From Venturia oleaginea (taxonomy: Eukaryota; Ascomycota; Dothideomycetes; Venturiales; Venturiaceae): 64,000 bases of DNA. The stretch is taken from positions 1-64,000 of the forward strand of contig JABMLP010000017.1 in NCBI GenBank assembly GCA_013176395.1, given 5' to 3'. Below, one piece after another: positions 1 to 10,554 of the stretch. Every line of letters starts with the position of its first letter. Positions within the stretch are counted from its first letter, which is position 1. Below the pieces are notes generated by a model. That model was not told the DNA's origin and did no database searches. It saw nothing but the letters and a program-made list of their open reading frames with translations. A program made the translations under genes and the position numbers.

Positions 1-1045
1 GGCATATGCCATCACAATTCTGCGAGCTTGATACATTACTGCTGCATTCGCAATTTCAAATGTCGAAGCAACAGCGACGATACACGGCTGATACCTGGCT
101 CTTCATTGTCATTCTTGCCCTCAATGGTAACACTTCCTTCTTCATTGTATTTCAGCACGGTAAGAACGTCGTCCACCCACTTATTGCGAGAACCACAACG
201 TGAAGCCCGTCATGACGCAGAAATGATGCCAGAATAGCATCTTTATCGGGGCAAAATTTTCCTTGGCCATGTCTGGGTGCTATCCATGGGAGCCAGAGAC
301 GTACGAGTGCAAACCAGCGAGTAAGTTGAACGGAATGCCCAAGTTGCGAGTGGAGAAGCCGGAATCGTCTCCAACAGCCGGTGCCACTGGGGCAGTTAAA
401 GACCAAAGAGAAGTATCGGGAGTCTCGGCTGCTATTTTCTCAACTGTGAGATCTGAGTCGATTCCATTAAGGTAATGAGAAAGCTCTTGCTGTTTGAAAC
501 TAGAGGCCTGATAGTAAAGGACACCATCGTTGAGTGAAGTATGATCCCGAGCCCATTTCCAGGGAGAGTCGTTATCGGGACGAAATTTGATAGTGAATCG
601 GACAAAAGATTCTTCGCTGCTTGGTTTTCCAGGAAGTTCCAAGGTGAACATGCGCCGCCGGTTCTGATTTGGCGAAGATGAGCATTCGACATGAAGCTGA
701 GATTATGTTAGTGCAATATCTACAGCCCATTGTTGATGTACAGCATACAATTTCATGATCTGTATTGACCTCTTGAAAATCGGCCGACTTCCACTCGTCG
801 TCAGGCCCTCCCAAGTCGTGCCATAAAGCGATTTGCCATTGCCTTTGCGATGCGGGGTCAACCTCTAATAGGACAGAGAATGTCACGGATTCGGTGCCTG
901 GGGGAATGACAGTTGCCTGTCCTAGTGGAGGATTGCAAACGAGTTTGGCGAACATTTCTCTGGTGGTTATTTCGTGATCTGATTTGTTTTTGTTTCCAGG
1001 CCAGGCGACAATTCGTTCGGGAAGATTGAAGGTGATCTGTGCCAT
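1..1045 (-). pseudogene. Raffinose synthase Sip1-like (GH36-type) gene, 5' part, frameshifted, cut by window edge
   Basis: The first exon (1045 to 770) encodes a start with PPLGQATVIPPGTESVTF, then FSVLLEVDP, QWQIALWHDLGGPDDEW. This matches what I recall of the N-terminal beta-sandwich of fungal Sip1/raffinose-synthase-like proteins, GH36-related enzymes of alpha-galactoside metabolism. A phase-0 intron of 106 nt (664-769, GT...AG) leads to an exon with PGKPSSEESFVRFTIKFRPD. Further on the homology continues (WFALVRLWLPWIAPRHGQ, KFCPDKDAILASFLRHDG, DDVLTVLKYNEEGSVTIE, TFEIANAAVMYQARR) but only by changing frame three times, near 325, 172 and 85. Each shift is in the same direction and is consistent with loss of one base. 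No splice sites explain them. The gene runs off the left edge, so the catalytic domain is not visible. Family call is from memory of the family; the frame changes are seen directly. Sequencing error is an alternative to decay. Confidence 0.6.
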
Positions 1046-1768
1046 GCGGGGGCGGGGATGACAATGCTGTCAACTGCTGCTTCCTCAACCAAAACGAGGG
1101 TTGTGGAAGGCTCAAGGAAAATCACAAACTCTTATGTCCATTGCAGTTTGCTTCACGATGCAATGCGAGTGATGAGAATCGTGGGAGACGTTGATAGGAC
1201 TCGGAGCTGACTGGTGTGATTGCCGATATGCGTCCATCTTGGGTAATAGCGTAGGTCGTGACCTCAACACGTTTTATCCCCGGGCATTAGCTCCGTACCA
1301 TTCTGCCTCCTCTCCGAACTCACCTTTCCCCCTCATCCCCTCCACATATTCTCCATCACCATCGAGCAATGGGCATTGCTCGGAGGAATCACAGGGGAGA
1401 AGTCAATATGTGACCAATTGTAGGTTGAGTAGCAACAAAACAAGGACGAGAAGCGCCTTATTCCTCGCCGACAACATCATCAACAAAACAGCCCTAGAAG
1501 AAACGAAGGCAATTCCACCCGTCGTCAAGCAACTCAGCGTTCTTTTCAGAGAAGACAAACAAAAATCGTCAAGGCTCGGCTTCTAAAAGGGACGAAACCA
1601 CGTAGTGTGAGTATGCGACTGTCAGTGCGAACAACAAGCGTTACTGGTGTGAGAGAAGGATCGAAAATTACGATATGTATTCATTTTGACAACGAACACA
1701 AAATCCGGCCATGTCAAAGGGACCCCCAGACTACAACATGCTAAACTCGACCTTCGGCCATCGCGCCG
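1046..1768. other. Intergenic stretch
   Basis: This lies upstream of the Sip1-like gene and downstream of the C2H2 gene. An open frame at 1191-1586 (plus) has low-complexity Ser/Pro/Asn composition and no recognisable domain. I see no supported gene here. It presumably holds the Sip1-like promoter and the C2H2 3' UTR. Confidence 0.5.
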
Positions 1769-2886
1769 TCAACACACATGTATCTTCTTCAGATGGTCCT
1801 GCAGTTTGTCGTTACGATAGAACTTCCTGGTGCATGGAAATTGCCCACAAGCGAACTCCTTTTCATCGTCGTGCTTGCGCGCGTGGCGGTCACGATCGCT
1901 CCGGCGGGCAAAGGTTTTTCGACACAGAGGATAGTGGCATACGAATCGCGAAGCTGCGTTCGATCCACTGGAGGAGCCCGGTGATGGTGTGTGCGAATCG
2001 ACGGAAATGCTGGAAGTGTCCTTCGTGCTCTCAAATTCCTCACTGAAGCCTGAATTAGCTGATTGCGGTACAATTAGGATAGCTGAGGCCCGGTCGTGGT
2101 GTTAACCTCCAAGTATGTCTCAATCCTTGACGCTCAACGTCGGACTCTGATATTGATGAGAATATATGCTCACCTGAACCCATTCTTTTCAGTAGCAAAC
2201 CCTTGGCTGCTAACGAAAGGGGTAGGCGAACCTATGATTTCCGCCCATGTATGTTGATTATCGTAAAGCGAAGTCCAAGGCTGAGCTTCATGATACTGCA
2301 TCGGAAATTCGTAGCTGAACCCCTGTTGATAGAAGTTCTCTGGGCTGATGTCAAACTGAAAGCTGGTTGAATCGATCGTCGAGGGTGCCATGTGTCTCTG
2401 CGTAGCACGATCGTTCACAGACTCATTCGAAGTGATGTGATAAAATTCGAGGACAGGATCGACTGGTGGCAAGTCTAAGCTGCTGAAGACTGAAGTCTCT
2501 GGCTGCCACGCACTGGGCATGAGGATGGTCGAGTCCTCGGAGGGATAAGCATCAATCACAGCATTGACTGGGGACGCCAACCCCCAATCTGTCCTGAAGA
2601 AATCTCTCGTCTCTAGGTAGATGCCTCTGTCCAGAGTGACATTGCTGTTGAGCTGCAGTTCTTGTGGCGACTGCGAATAACACTCAATGAATTCGGCATG
2701 GGAGATAGGAGGAAACAAGTCGGGCCTGACAGCAGGATTGGGAACTGGAGCATCATCGGTTCGGCCCAAGAGAAGGCCGTACTGGTCGTCGGCCAACTGA
2801 AAGTCGACGGTGGGAAGTGGAAACTAGCAATTGTAAATACGATAAGTGGAAGAGTATACTCTGACCAGGTGACTTACTCGTGACAT
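1769..2886 (-). CDS. C2H2 zinc-finger protein, three exons, about 310 aa
   Basis: Exon 1 is only nine bases (2886-2878, Met-Ser-Arg) followed by GTAAGT. A 54-nt intron (2824-2877) ends in TAG. Exon 2 (2823-2174) continues in frame as FPLPTVDFQLADDQYG and encodes about 216 residues rich in Ser, Pro, Gln, acidic and aromatic residues, as in activation domains. A 131-nt intron (2043-2173) follows. Exon 3 (2042-1769) encodes a Ser-rich linker and two C-terminal C2H2 fingers. Finger one starts CHYPLCRKTF and has spacing C-x4-C-x12-H-x3-H. Finger two starts CGQFPCTRKF and has C-x4-C-x12-H-x4-H. The stop comes two codons after the last His. This layout, disordered N-terminus with terminal fingers, suggests a nuclear DNA-binding regulator. 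The target is unknown. Phases agree at both junctions, which supports the model. The very short first exon is the weakest point; another upstream start cannot be excluded. Confidence 0.75.
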
Positions 2887-3716
2887 GGATAGAGTGCGTG
2901 CTAACTTTGGGCATGCCTTCTATCCATTTCACGAGTGGCCTCATTGTTGATATACAAAATTTGGAAGAGCTTCGTTGCGAAAGAAATTCATGGGTCAATC
3001 ATGTTGAATATATATGTCCCTATGATTTTAGTCTTCTTCGTTGACAGCTGGATCAATTTTCGTCGGGAGCGCCCTTTTAAGCCCATAATAACGGGCTGCG
3101 CCGGATCGGTCCTGCATTATTACCTATCAGCACACAGTTCGCATCTGCCCTTTCACTCGGCTAAGCCCACAGAAACTGTGCAACGCCAAGTCTCAGCCTG
3201 TTGATTGGTGAAAACTGATTTCCTTCCTGCAAGTGCTAAGCAAAGGGTGATTCCGAGGCTATAACACTGATAGGGGCACAAGCCTGTGCACATATCGCCT
3301 ACTTTGCGCCCTTTCTAAGCCTCCACAACTACATGGCAGACACCGGTGTTGGTAGCAGCGTGGACTATGTGACGGCACAATTTGGACGGGATCGATGCGT
3401 TGTTGATACTGAAAGCATCTCATGATGTGGGCTGAGGGCGGAGGGCGGATGTGTTTACCTACACCGCCCAGATTCTGCCACCAGGCTCGATCAGGCTGGT
3501 GCTACGCACCCCGGGGTCGAGCACAGGAATGCTTCAAGCGGTTGATAACTCTCTAAGCATTCAAGAAACTCATGGAATCATATGTTACAATCTGAGATGC
3601 GAATATTTCTCGTTCCAAAGTCTTATGAATGGTTAGGATGCTGCCATAGTATTATCATACAATGATCCACCTTTACTATAATATTCTACAAGGCTATACT
3701 CTTCGCGATTTCTACT
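2887..3716. other. Intergenic stretch
   Basis: No open frame here shows recognisable protein features. It contains the presumed promoter of the minus-strand C2H2 gene and AT-rich sequence at 3640-3720. Confidence 0.5.
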
Positions 3717-4121
3717 CTACTCTTTCTCTTCCACCTCCTTCGACTCCCAACCCATCCTCCTCATCAGAATCTTCGCATAGAAAATCATCTCCATATTTCC
3801 GATAATAGTCAAACCACCGATCATGACAAATTTAACGGAACGAGTCGCGCCTAAATCTTTCCAATCGAATGGTGGCAGTGCTTCTGGCTGATCTGGTTTT
3901 TTTGGTGATCGAGTGTAGGAATTTGGAAAGACTGTATGGTATCTGAGGATATGAGGTCGATTGAGCTGACATGATTGGGCGGTGTGAAGTTCATATACTC
4001 CACACTGAGGATCTGCAATGACCTCATACATTCTAGAGGTTTCTACAGTTGTGTGTATATAGTCAGGCTTTATGCCATCGTTTGAGGTAGTAAGCCATTC
4101 AATCTTTTCTTCCCTCCACAA
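3717..4121 (-). CDS. Unrecognised ORF with one predicted membrane segment, probably a 3' exon
   Basis: The frame is open for 134 codons and has no ATG at its 5' end, so if real it is an internal-to-terminal exon. The protein is hydrophilic at first, then has one hydrophobic segment (VKFVMIGGLTIIGNMEMIFY) about 25 residues before a charged C-terminus ending in KEVEEKE. I do not recognise a family. Upstream on the same strand (4162-4374) is another open stretch that could hold earlier exons, but I could not find a convincing splice path. It could be a small mitochondrial or other membrane protein, or a gene remnant. Confidence 0.3.
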   Translation of the reverse strand: MWREEKIEWLTTSNDGIKPDYIHTTVETSRMYEVIADPQCGVYELHTAQSCQLNRPHILRYHTVFPNSYTRSPKKPDQPEALPPFDWKDLGATRSVKFVMIGGLTIIGNMEMIFYAKILMRRMGWESKEVEEKE

Positions 4122-4482
4122 GCTGTTTCTAAGTCTTCAATGAATACTTTCCTGCATAGCCCTATTTCATCAGAACGCATTTTGAGATCTTGGGAGAGCT
4201 TGAGACGATGTATACTCGATGAGAGTTGGAGAGGAATGAGTGAGGTGGCCTACTTTGGAATTCGCAGTCGTTCTCAATATGATTATACTGGAGGTCGATA
4301 CGCGTATGCGGCACAATAGGAGGTGGGGAGTCATACCTACATTGTGTCATCAGCCACAAATCCCCTTTAGTCAAGGTCTTTTGAACGACTTTTCATCGAG
4401 CCCGTAAGGCTTAATCGCTACCATCATTACGTATTGTCATTACAATGACGAGAACGGACTTCTTGAGTATATTAACTCGAAG

Positions 4483-5217
4483 TCATCCTCCAGTTCTGAC
4501 GAAGACCACCAAGACGGCAGCGTAAGTCGCAGTCGCAGCCAAAATATCTTTCTTATGCACATCTTTCACGTACAAAGCTAGTACAATCGCAACTCCAAGC
4601 ACGAAACAGGAAGCGGTGAGAGGCTGTGTCAGAAGATCTGGGTGAAGCTTCATGACAAGCATCGGTGCTATTAGCGCAAGCCCTCCGAACAGTGCCATCT
4701 GAGCCGCGAAAAAAAGCCTTTGAAATACTGCAATGTGTCATCCTCTCGAAAGCTGAATCCTCCATAGCCAGTATAATCTGGCACGTCTAGATAAACGCGG
4801 CCTCTCAAAGACCCGGCAGACATGACCTGGGCATCGACCATGACAGCACTATCGCGAGTGCTCTCGATATAAAGCAAGTCTCGCAGATAACTAGCAGTAC
4901 GCAAGTTACTGCTTGCAGGCTCCAGCATAGATTTGAGGCTGCGAAGTGCGGTTGCCGGCATCGTTGTGATTAGCCTAGAATACGTGCTAATTAGATCATC
5001 ACATCTTACTGTAATGTTACAGTTTTATCCTTTTTCTCTCCATTTGCTCTGCGTCGGTCGTTGTATGTCGGATCATCTCAGCGACTTCAGTAGCGAGTAT
5101 CCGCTTCAAATGGATTATGGTCATATGCTGAAGTGCTCGAACCCGGTTTGTGTGGTCTCCTCGCTCTTCGGCGTCAAGTGACGAGGACTTATTCGTTGGT
5201 CTGATTGAAGCCACCAT
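4483..5217 (-). pseudogene. DUF6594 membrane protein gene with a homopolymer frameshift
   Basis: The most likely start is the ATG at 5217. Exon 1 (5217-5021) encodes NRVRALQHMTIIHLKRILA, typical of the helical region of fungal DUF6594 proteins. A 46-nt intron (4975-5020, GTAACA...TAG, phase 2) joins to LITTMPATALRSLKSMLEP. The homology continues to 4714, through YTGYGGFSFREDD. At a run of seven T (minus strand, about 4707-4713) the frame changes, and the rest is in another frame: FAAQMALFGGLALIAPMLVM, then ILAATATYAAVLVVFV, which is the characteristic C-terminal membrane hairpin of the family. One base more or two fewer in the run would restore one frame. The function of DUF6594 is unknown. 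Decay and homopolymer sequencing error are both possible. Confidence 0.7.
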
Positions 5218-5483
5218 CAGTATTTGATAGAGTCCCACGTGTCGCCTTCTTCGCCGGCTTTGATGAGATGTACGGGTACGGTGATCAGGCCTACGTTCAG
5301 ATTTTCGGCTATCTGAAAAGGCCATTAAACAATCTGGGCACACTATCAAGAAAGACTACTCACGCCGTCCACGGGAAGAACGATTTGATCCGGAATCCCA
5401 CGCGTATCGGGACAAGAGATTGCCCGTCAAGAAAGGTGTGCTAAACGCCAATATAGATGGTTGAAAAAAGGGGATATTTTAAG

Positions 5484-5523
5484 ACGGCTAATGACTGTAC
5501 ACCCACAATCATCGATTTTTCGG
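5484..5523 (+). repeat. Left TIR of MULE-like element
   Basis: The 40 bases are the reverse complement of 6440-6479 apart from a one- or two-base difference in the atttttcgg/attttcgg end. Confidence 0.85.
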
Positions 5524-6385
5524 ACTATTGCATACATGATTGCGACGGTTGCAATTATTTTATGTTCAATGACTATTACATACATACAATTCTGTAGCAA
5601 TCAACACAATTAATATAGTTATAGTTAACACAGTGGAGGGCAACTTACCGTGCAAACTTCTGCTCAAAAACCCGATTTCAGCAACACCAACAACCTCAAA
5701 TTACACCTATGGCGACACTATTATCAAGCCAGGCGCTGTCCCAGCGTTCTCAAAAACCTCATGCAAATGAAGATATCCCTCTCTATCCAACGCTTCAGCT
5801 TGGAATGACTTTCGAGACTCTTGAGGAAGCCAAAAACCTCATTACCGACGCGATTGCGGCCGCCAATGAGTCTTTCAACGTTAAGAACAGCAAGCCCCAG
5901 TTCTGGCAACTCGAATGCCGTGGTCGTGAGAAGCATACATGCCATTTCGCAATACGAGTAGCCCTCGTAGGCAAGCCGAAGGATTGGAAGTTACGACAAC
6001 TTAAGAAGCATACGTGTCCGCTATCCTGTGCATTCTGCGGCTCAAAAAACCATATGAGTGACGCCTGCGATGCCAGCGAGATTGGTAGGGACATTGAGTT
6101 GTTATCGGAGGAAGAATGAGCGATTTTGAGGCCGCCGGCAGTATGTACAGCGGCCTTAGCACGGTTCTGAGCGAGATAATTGAGCCAAAATGATGAATTT
6201 AATTGAGTTGAGTCGATTGCCCTGTAGTTTGAGTGTGTACATTATTCAAATGCGGTTAGCGCCATTCTATGGTGATGGTCGGGACTTCGATTACAGCAGC
6301 GACTCTATGCAATGAATGGCTGAACCTTTTGGCCTCAAACATATAATCAGTGACTATCGCATACAATTAATGACTAAAACATACA
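5523..6385 (+). repeat. Subterminal motifs gactatNNcataca in the MULE-like element
   Basis: Four direct-orientation copies lie at 5523-5537 (gactattgcatacat), 5571-5585 (gactattacatacat), 6352-6365 (gactatcgcataca) and 6372-6385 (gactaaaacataca). Subterminal repeats of this sort often bind transposase; that role is inferred. Confidence 0.5.
5709..6119 (+). CDS. MuDR/FAR1-type N-terminal domain protein with zinc knuckle (136 aa), inside the MULE-like element
   Basis: The ORF is intact and runs from ATG to TGA. Its first half (LGMTFETLEEAKNLITDAIA, then FWQLECRGREKHTCHF and KKHTCPLSC) resembles the DNA-binding N-terminal region of MuDR/FAR1-like transposases. Its C-terminus holds a CCHC knuckle, CAFCGSKNHMSDAC, with spacing C-x2-C-x4-H-x4-C. 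There is no DDE catalytic core. It sits centrally between the two TIRs. It may be a deletion derivative of a full transposase, or a DNA-binding repressor-like product able to recognise the element's ends. The domain call rests on pattern similarity and is moderate. The open frame and knuckle are seen directly. Confidence 0.6.
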   Translation: MATLLSSQALSQRSQKPHANEDIPLYPTLQLGMTFETLEEAKNLITDAIAAANESFNVKNSKPQFWQLECRGREKHTCHFAIRVALVGKPKDWKLRQLKKHTCPLSCAFCGSKNHMSDACDASEIGRDIELLSEEE

Positions 6386-6439
6386 CGACTTTGTCTTCAT
6401 GCCAAATGATTGTGCTAGTCATTGCGTCTATGTGCTGGT

Positions 6440-6479
6440 CCGAAAATTCGATGATTGTGGGTGTACAGTCATTAGCCGT
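6440..6479 (-). repeat. Right TIR of MULE-like element
   Basis: Reverse complement of 5484-5523; ends cattagccgt immediately before the attttaag duplication. Confidence 0.85.
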
Positions 6480-6487
6480 ATTTTAAG

Positions 6488-7576
6488 ATGTTGAACGCGA
6501 GGCAAAAGATACAAAAAGAGTGCCTATAGATAACCCTCATCAACAGCTCTGATTGTATTGAAAAGACGCATCGTGAAGGTGGAGGAATTGAGCCATTGAT
6601 TATGGGGCATTCCTCTGGGGAAAGATTGTTGATGAACTTGTGCGAGAGATGAAAATGGAATCTGCCCGAGTCAGCTAACAACATCACATGCTCTAGACTG
6701 ACTCCCATTTTCAGTTTTTCGTCCTTGACCTTCTCCACATCTTCTTCTTCATCTTCTTCATCAGTTGTCATCAACCCCTCAGATGCATAGCACTCTCGGC
6801 GCATCAACAGTCCCCTTCTCCCGAGGTCGCCATCTTGAAAGAGCAATAACTGGCCAAGAGCCGCCGATGTTGAGGACTTAACGGCATGCCGCAGATATAT
6901 TACCTCCGTACATCGCTTCTCACTAACGGAAATTGACCTTTTCTAGAATATGGTCATCTATCGGAAGGTACCGAGATGCATGACTTCCACCAGGAACACG
7001 AGCCGACAACGTGCATCGTCAGAACGTCTCCGCATCCGAGAAGTTTGACAGACCTTTTTTTAACGACTGTCCTCCATCGACGCCGTGGGGTTCGTGACCA
7101 GGCACAAATGTTGCCGTAATCAAAACACTCGACAAATCTCGAAGGTGCAATCATGCAAGTCTTTTCCCCTGCGGCAAAGACTCCTGCGAAGATGATTTCC
7201 TTCTCGGCAGGATTTGAGAGCAATGCACATCATCCTAACCTACCTGCCAACATCGGACCGGCGAATCGGGTTTCTCTGTGTACCGACCCATTTAATCTCT
7301 ATATGGAATATGGGTCATGGACATGGTTGCACTTCCCACCGCGAAAAACTTCCATGTAATTGTCCAAGCAACACCATGCTTTCATCTATATTCATACATT
7401 CCCGTGATCGCTAAAGGCCTAAACTTGGCGCATTAGGGTACGTATGCGTCGCGCTGGAGATCATGGCTTCCATTCTCAGATCATCGCACCTAACCTCCAC
7501 CGTACCTCGTTTTTTTGGTAGACGTTGGTTTTCAATACTTCCGTGCAACGACGCGCTGCCCTCCATGTAGACGACC
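6488..7576. other. Intergenic or gene-remnant stretch
   Basis: Two minus-strand open frames are present, at 6488-6846 (contains TTDEEDEEEDVEKVKDEKLK) and 6954-7223 (begins MLSNPAEKEIIFAGVF). I do not recognise either and could not join them by splice sites. They may be remnants of a gene interrupted near the transposon insertion. Confidence 0.3.
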
Positions 7577-9238
7577 ATGTGCATTGGTTTATTCTACATC
7601 CTTCTTCTTCTAGCCTCGCGCTCATCAGCTTCTTGGAACAATAGTCGACCTTTTTCTGGTATATCATGCTAGTGCTTAAGCTTGAAGACTAGTGCTAATT
7701 CGAATGCTCGACACAGCAGCATCTGATAACAACATCTCACTGCTGGTAGTCGCAGATTCTTGCGACCCCATCCTCGAAGCATGTCACCAATCACCCACTC
7801 CCATCATAGCAAAGCCAGACAAACCTTTAGCAACAGAATCGCCCATCACCGTCTCGATATGGAAACCCGCCGCCGATTGCAAGCCAGGTTTTCACTGCCA
7901 GACACTCGAGGAGAAAACAACAATAGGCGGATTAGGCGGACTAGGCGGTCTTGTAGGTCCTGGGGATAACCAGATGATACCAACATTAATGCCTGCAGCA
8001 ATAACTGCTGGGGCTGCTAAAACCCTCGGTAGACTACCCCATTTATCTCTCCGACGAACGTTGAATGACCATGCTAACAAAGAGAGGGAGTAACAGGCCA
8101 ACTTGGTCTTCAAACCGCGCACCCTGAAAAACCAGCTACTGGCCTTGACGGTCCCGCCGCGATCGATGGTCCAAGAATGACACCCTCCGTTCGCCCCGAG
8201 CAACCAGCACAAAGTCTCATCGTGCCATCTAAAAAACCGCAAACAACAGCTGACCCTTTCATCTTTCCTGGACTCGGCCCAAGTACGCCGGTACCACCTC
8301 AGACCACACCCGGACCGCCTCAGACCGCACCCGGACCGCCTCAGAACACACCCGGACCGCCTCAGACCACACCCGGACCTTCAAACCTAGGGTCTTTGGT
8401 AATCGGTGGTGTGACAGTACCTGTGAATGTGGTGCCAGCTGCGCCAGTGACCTTTGGACCGCACATTGAGAGTCCAATGCTTGTTGGTGTCGGAGGGAAG
8501 ACAATGACGCTTGGTGTTCCGGCAACTTACGGCGATACGATTGTGGCGATTAAACCAGTGCCTGGAGGTGCTACCGTTGCTGTGATCGGAAACGTTCAGA
8601 CTGGAGCATCTCTGACGTTCGCGTTGAATGGCGGTGGTGCTGGTGGAGTAGCGAATGTTGCAAATGGAGTAGGTGGTGGAGGAAGAGTTGCTGGCGGTGG
8701 TGGCGGAGAAAAACAAGGAGCCATTTCCCCCCCTATACCTGCAGCCATGCCCCAGCAAGGATCTCGTCCCAAAGTAACAGTAGCCGGAATGACCTTCACA
8801 TCCGCAGCCGATGGTGGATTCTCTATTGCTGGGACATCGCTATCTCGAGGAGGTACGCCAATTACAATCTATGGACCCGCAAACACAGGAGAGAACGCTG
8901 GATCCAAACCTTCACCCACGGTCCTCTCACTAACGACAGACAAGACTGGTGCAGAGGTTCTCGTCATCAACGGAAAGACGAGTGCTCTACCAACAACGCC
9001 GTTGGAAACAGGTGCATCGAGACCTACACAAATTGGAAATGGGGTTGGAGCTAAACCTAACTCTGGGTTGGGAACTATGTCTGGGACAGAGGGACCAGAG
9101 GAAACGAGTGCTGCTGGCGGAAATGCGGCGGATCATAAGACGGATGGTAAGAATGCCGCTCATTGTGGGCTCTCCAGGATAAGGAGAAGATGGACATGTG
9201 GCGCGGTAATAGGCATTGTGGCGTTTTTATCTTGGTAA
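7577..9238 (+). CDS. Secreted GPI-anchor-type Pro/Gly-rich surface protein, three exons, about 498 aa
   Basis: Exon 1 (7577-7658) encodes a signal peptide, MCIGLFYILLLLASRSSAS. An intron of 97 nt (7659-7755, GTATAT...CAG) joins in phase 1 to SCDPILEACHQSP. A second intron of 68 nt (8029-8096) has branch sequence gctaac, also in phase 1. Exon 3 has four copies of a 7-residue PPQTxPG repeat, then glycine-rich sequence, and two blocks of the type VTVAGMTFTSAADGGFSIAG that are common in fungal GPI proteins. The C-terminus is basic then hydrophobic (RRRWTCGAVIGIVAFLSW), as expected for a GPI signal. Cys pairs near the N-terminus (CDPILEAC, CKPGFHC) may form disulphides. It should be a cell-wall or plasma-membrane surface protein; no enzymatic domain is visible. 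The signal-peptide exon is my inference from phase and composition. Confidence 0.7.
8297..8380 (+). repeat. Four tandem 21-bp units coding for PPQTxPG
   Basis: Units at 8297, 8318, 8339 and 8360 begin cctcagacc or cctcagaac and differ by one or two bases each. They are in frame within the GPI-type gene. Confidence 0.9.
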
Positions 9239-10554
9239 TATCTTTGCTCAATGTCCTGGCGTTCTATCACAAAGGTTTTGAGGTCTTTTATGGGTTACTT
9301 TTCGTATCAGCTATACCCTAAGTACGTATATATAAGGTCGGATTTCTCATTCCTAAGTTGCACCAACAAGAGAGATGCAAGGGAAAGTGCTTCTGGAGGT
9401 ATTGAAAGCCATTGTAGTGCTGGCAACGTTATATGTTGTCTTGCTTCGATGCTGCACCAGATGAAATTGATAACCCTTCTTGAAAGATTCGTTAGCACTG
9501 GGAATCAAGTTTGAGAGAACCTGGACTATACGCGCTATTCCACTGTTCATTCATATCTGCGCTTTGCAAATGTCAGATCTGCCCAATTTGTCAGCGTCAG
9601 CGGAGATTGTAGTTGCATCAGGCGATAAGAATGGAAAAGATGATCGTTGCCTCACACCTTTTCTTTTCTTTTCTTTTAATAATGCTGCAGCAATACGGCC
9701 GTATGAATATTTCGATACCAGAGAGCATTTATATTGAGGTGAGCACACCACTACCGTATATATGAAGAATGTAAATTCTGCGCCAAGGGACGACAGCAGC
9801 AGAAGTGCAGATTCCAAAAACAAAGGCTGAGTAATATCCTGACATAGATTCGGCAATGCACCTAGCTGTTGAACCTGGTTTAACCGCATAGAGTCTGGGG
9901 AAACAACAGCATGTGAAAACACCCCAGATTATTCCCCAGGAAACTAAATCCTGATCTCCCCTCGAAGCCTGTTTCTAGAGGGGCCGCGGAGTCGCGCAAA
10001 ATACCGAGACCGAGCCGCAGATGTGAAAAGAAGGTACACCAAAATCAATTGTCCCACACACCTGATGAGGCGTCAATCAAATTGCCAGACACACGACAAC
10101 GGCTTCAAGCCTCGTACAAGAAGCTGGTGTAGCCTCGAAGCATATGGACGGCCAGACGAAAACAGGCTGAATGTGAAGAGTGACATTGTTCTTCTGATCA
10201 AAGTCTTCCTAACGCGCGCCGACCATACCTCGGCATTATCTTCACGCTATGTCATTTATTGTCCTCAGCTTTCACAAGCATGCCGCGTCGTGTCGTCTAC
10301 CATCGACTGCTGGCGAATTAGAGGCCGTCTATGGTGATTAGTAGGGGCCCATCCACTAATCTCGGGGTGCTTGATGCTTGAGCCCCCGCGACGCGATTCG
10401 AGAGAAACACTCCCGGAGCAGGTGACACTCTGGGAGCTGGCATGTGAAGCCTGACAAGAGGTCAAGGCTTGTAATCAAAACCGACACAATCAGCTGCCCT
10501 TTCCCAATCCTTACTCCTGTCTTTTGACATACCATTTCTCACACAGCTGCCAAC
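9239..10554. other. Intergenic stretch
   Basis: No gene could be supported. It carries the 3' region of the GPI-type gene and the promoter and 5' UTR of the acyl-CoA dehydrogenase gene. Short open frames on both strands have no family features. Confidence 0.5.

Larger units (their letters stand above)
5476..6487. mobile_element. MULE-like TIR mini-transposon (996 bp) with 8-9 bp TSD
   Basis: The element spans 5484-6479. Its ends are 40-bp terminal inverted repeats (5484-5523 and 6440-6479) that start acggctaatgactgtacacc and differ by only one or two bases. It is flanked by the direct repeat attttaag at 5476-5483 and 6480-6487; a preceding T makes it 9 bp if the terminal T is counted as target. 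Long TIRs and a 9-bp duplication fit Mutator-like elements, while an 8-bp TSD would also fit hAT. It encodes one short ORF instead of a full transposase, so it should be non-autonomous. Subterminal motifs of the form gactatNNcatacat recur near both ends. Confidence 0.8.

Noticed and set aside
1191..1586. 131-codon plus-strand ORF
   Set aside because: Low-complexity composition, no start context or splice neighbours, no family signal.
8259..8799. Minus-strand ORFs within the GPI-type gene
   Set aside because: They mirror the repeated Pro/Gly codons of the plus-strand exon.
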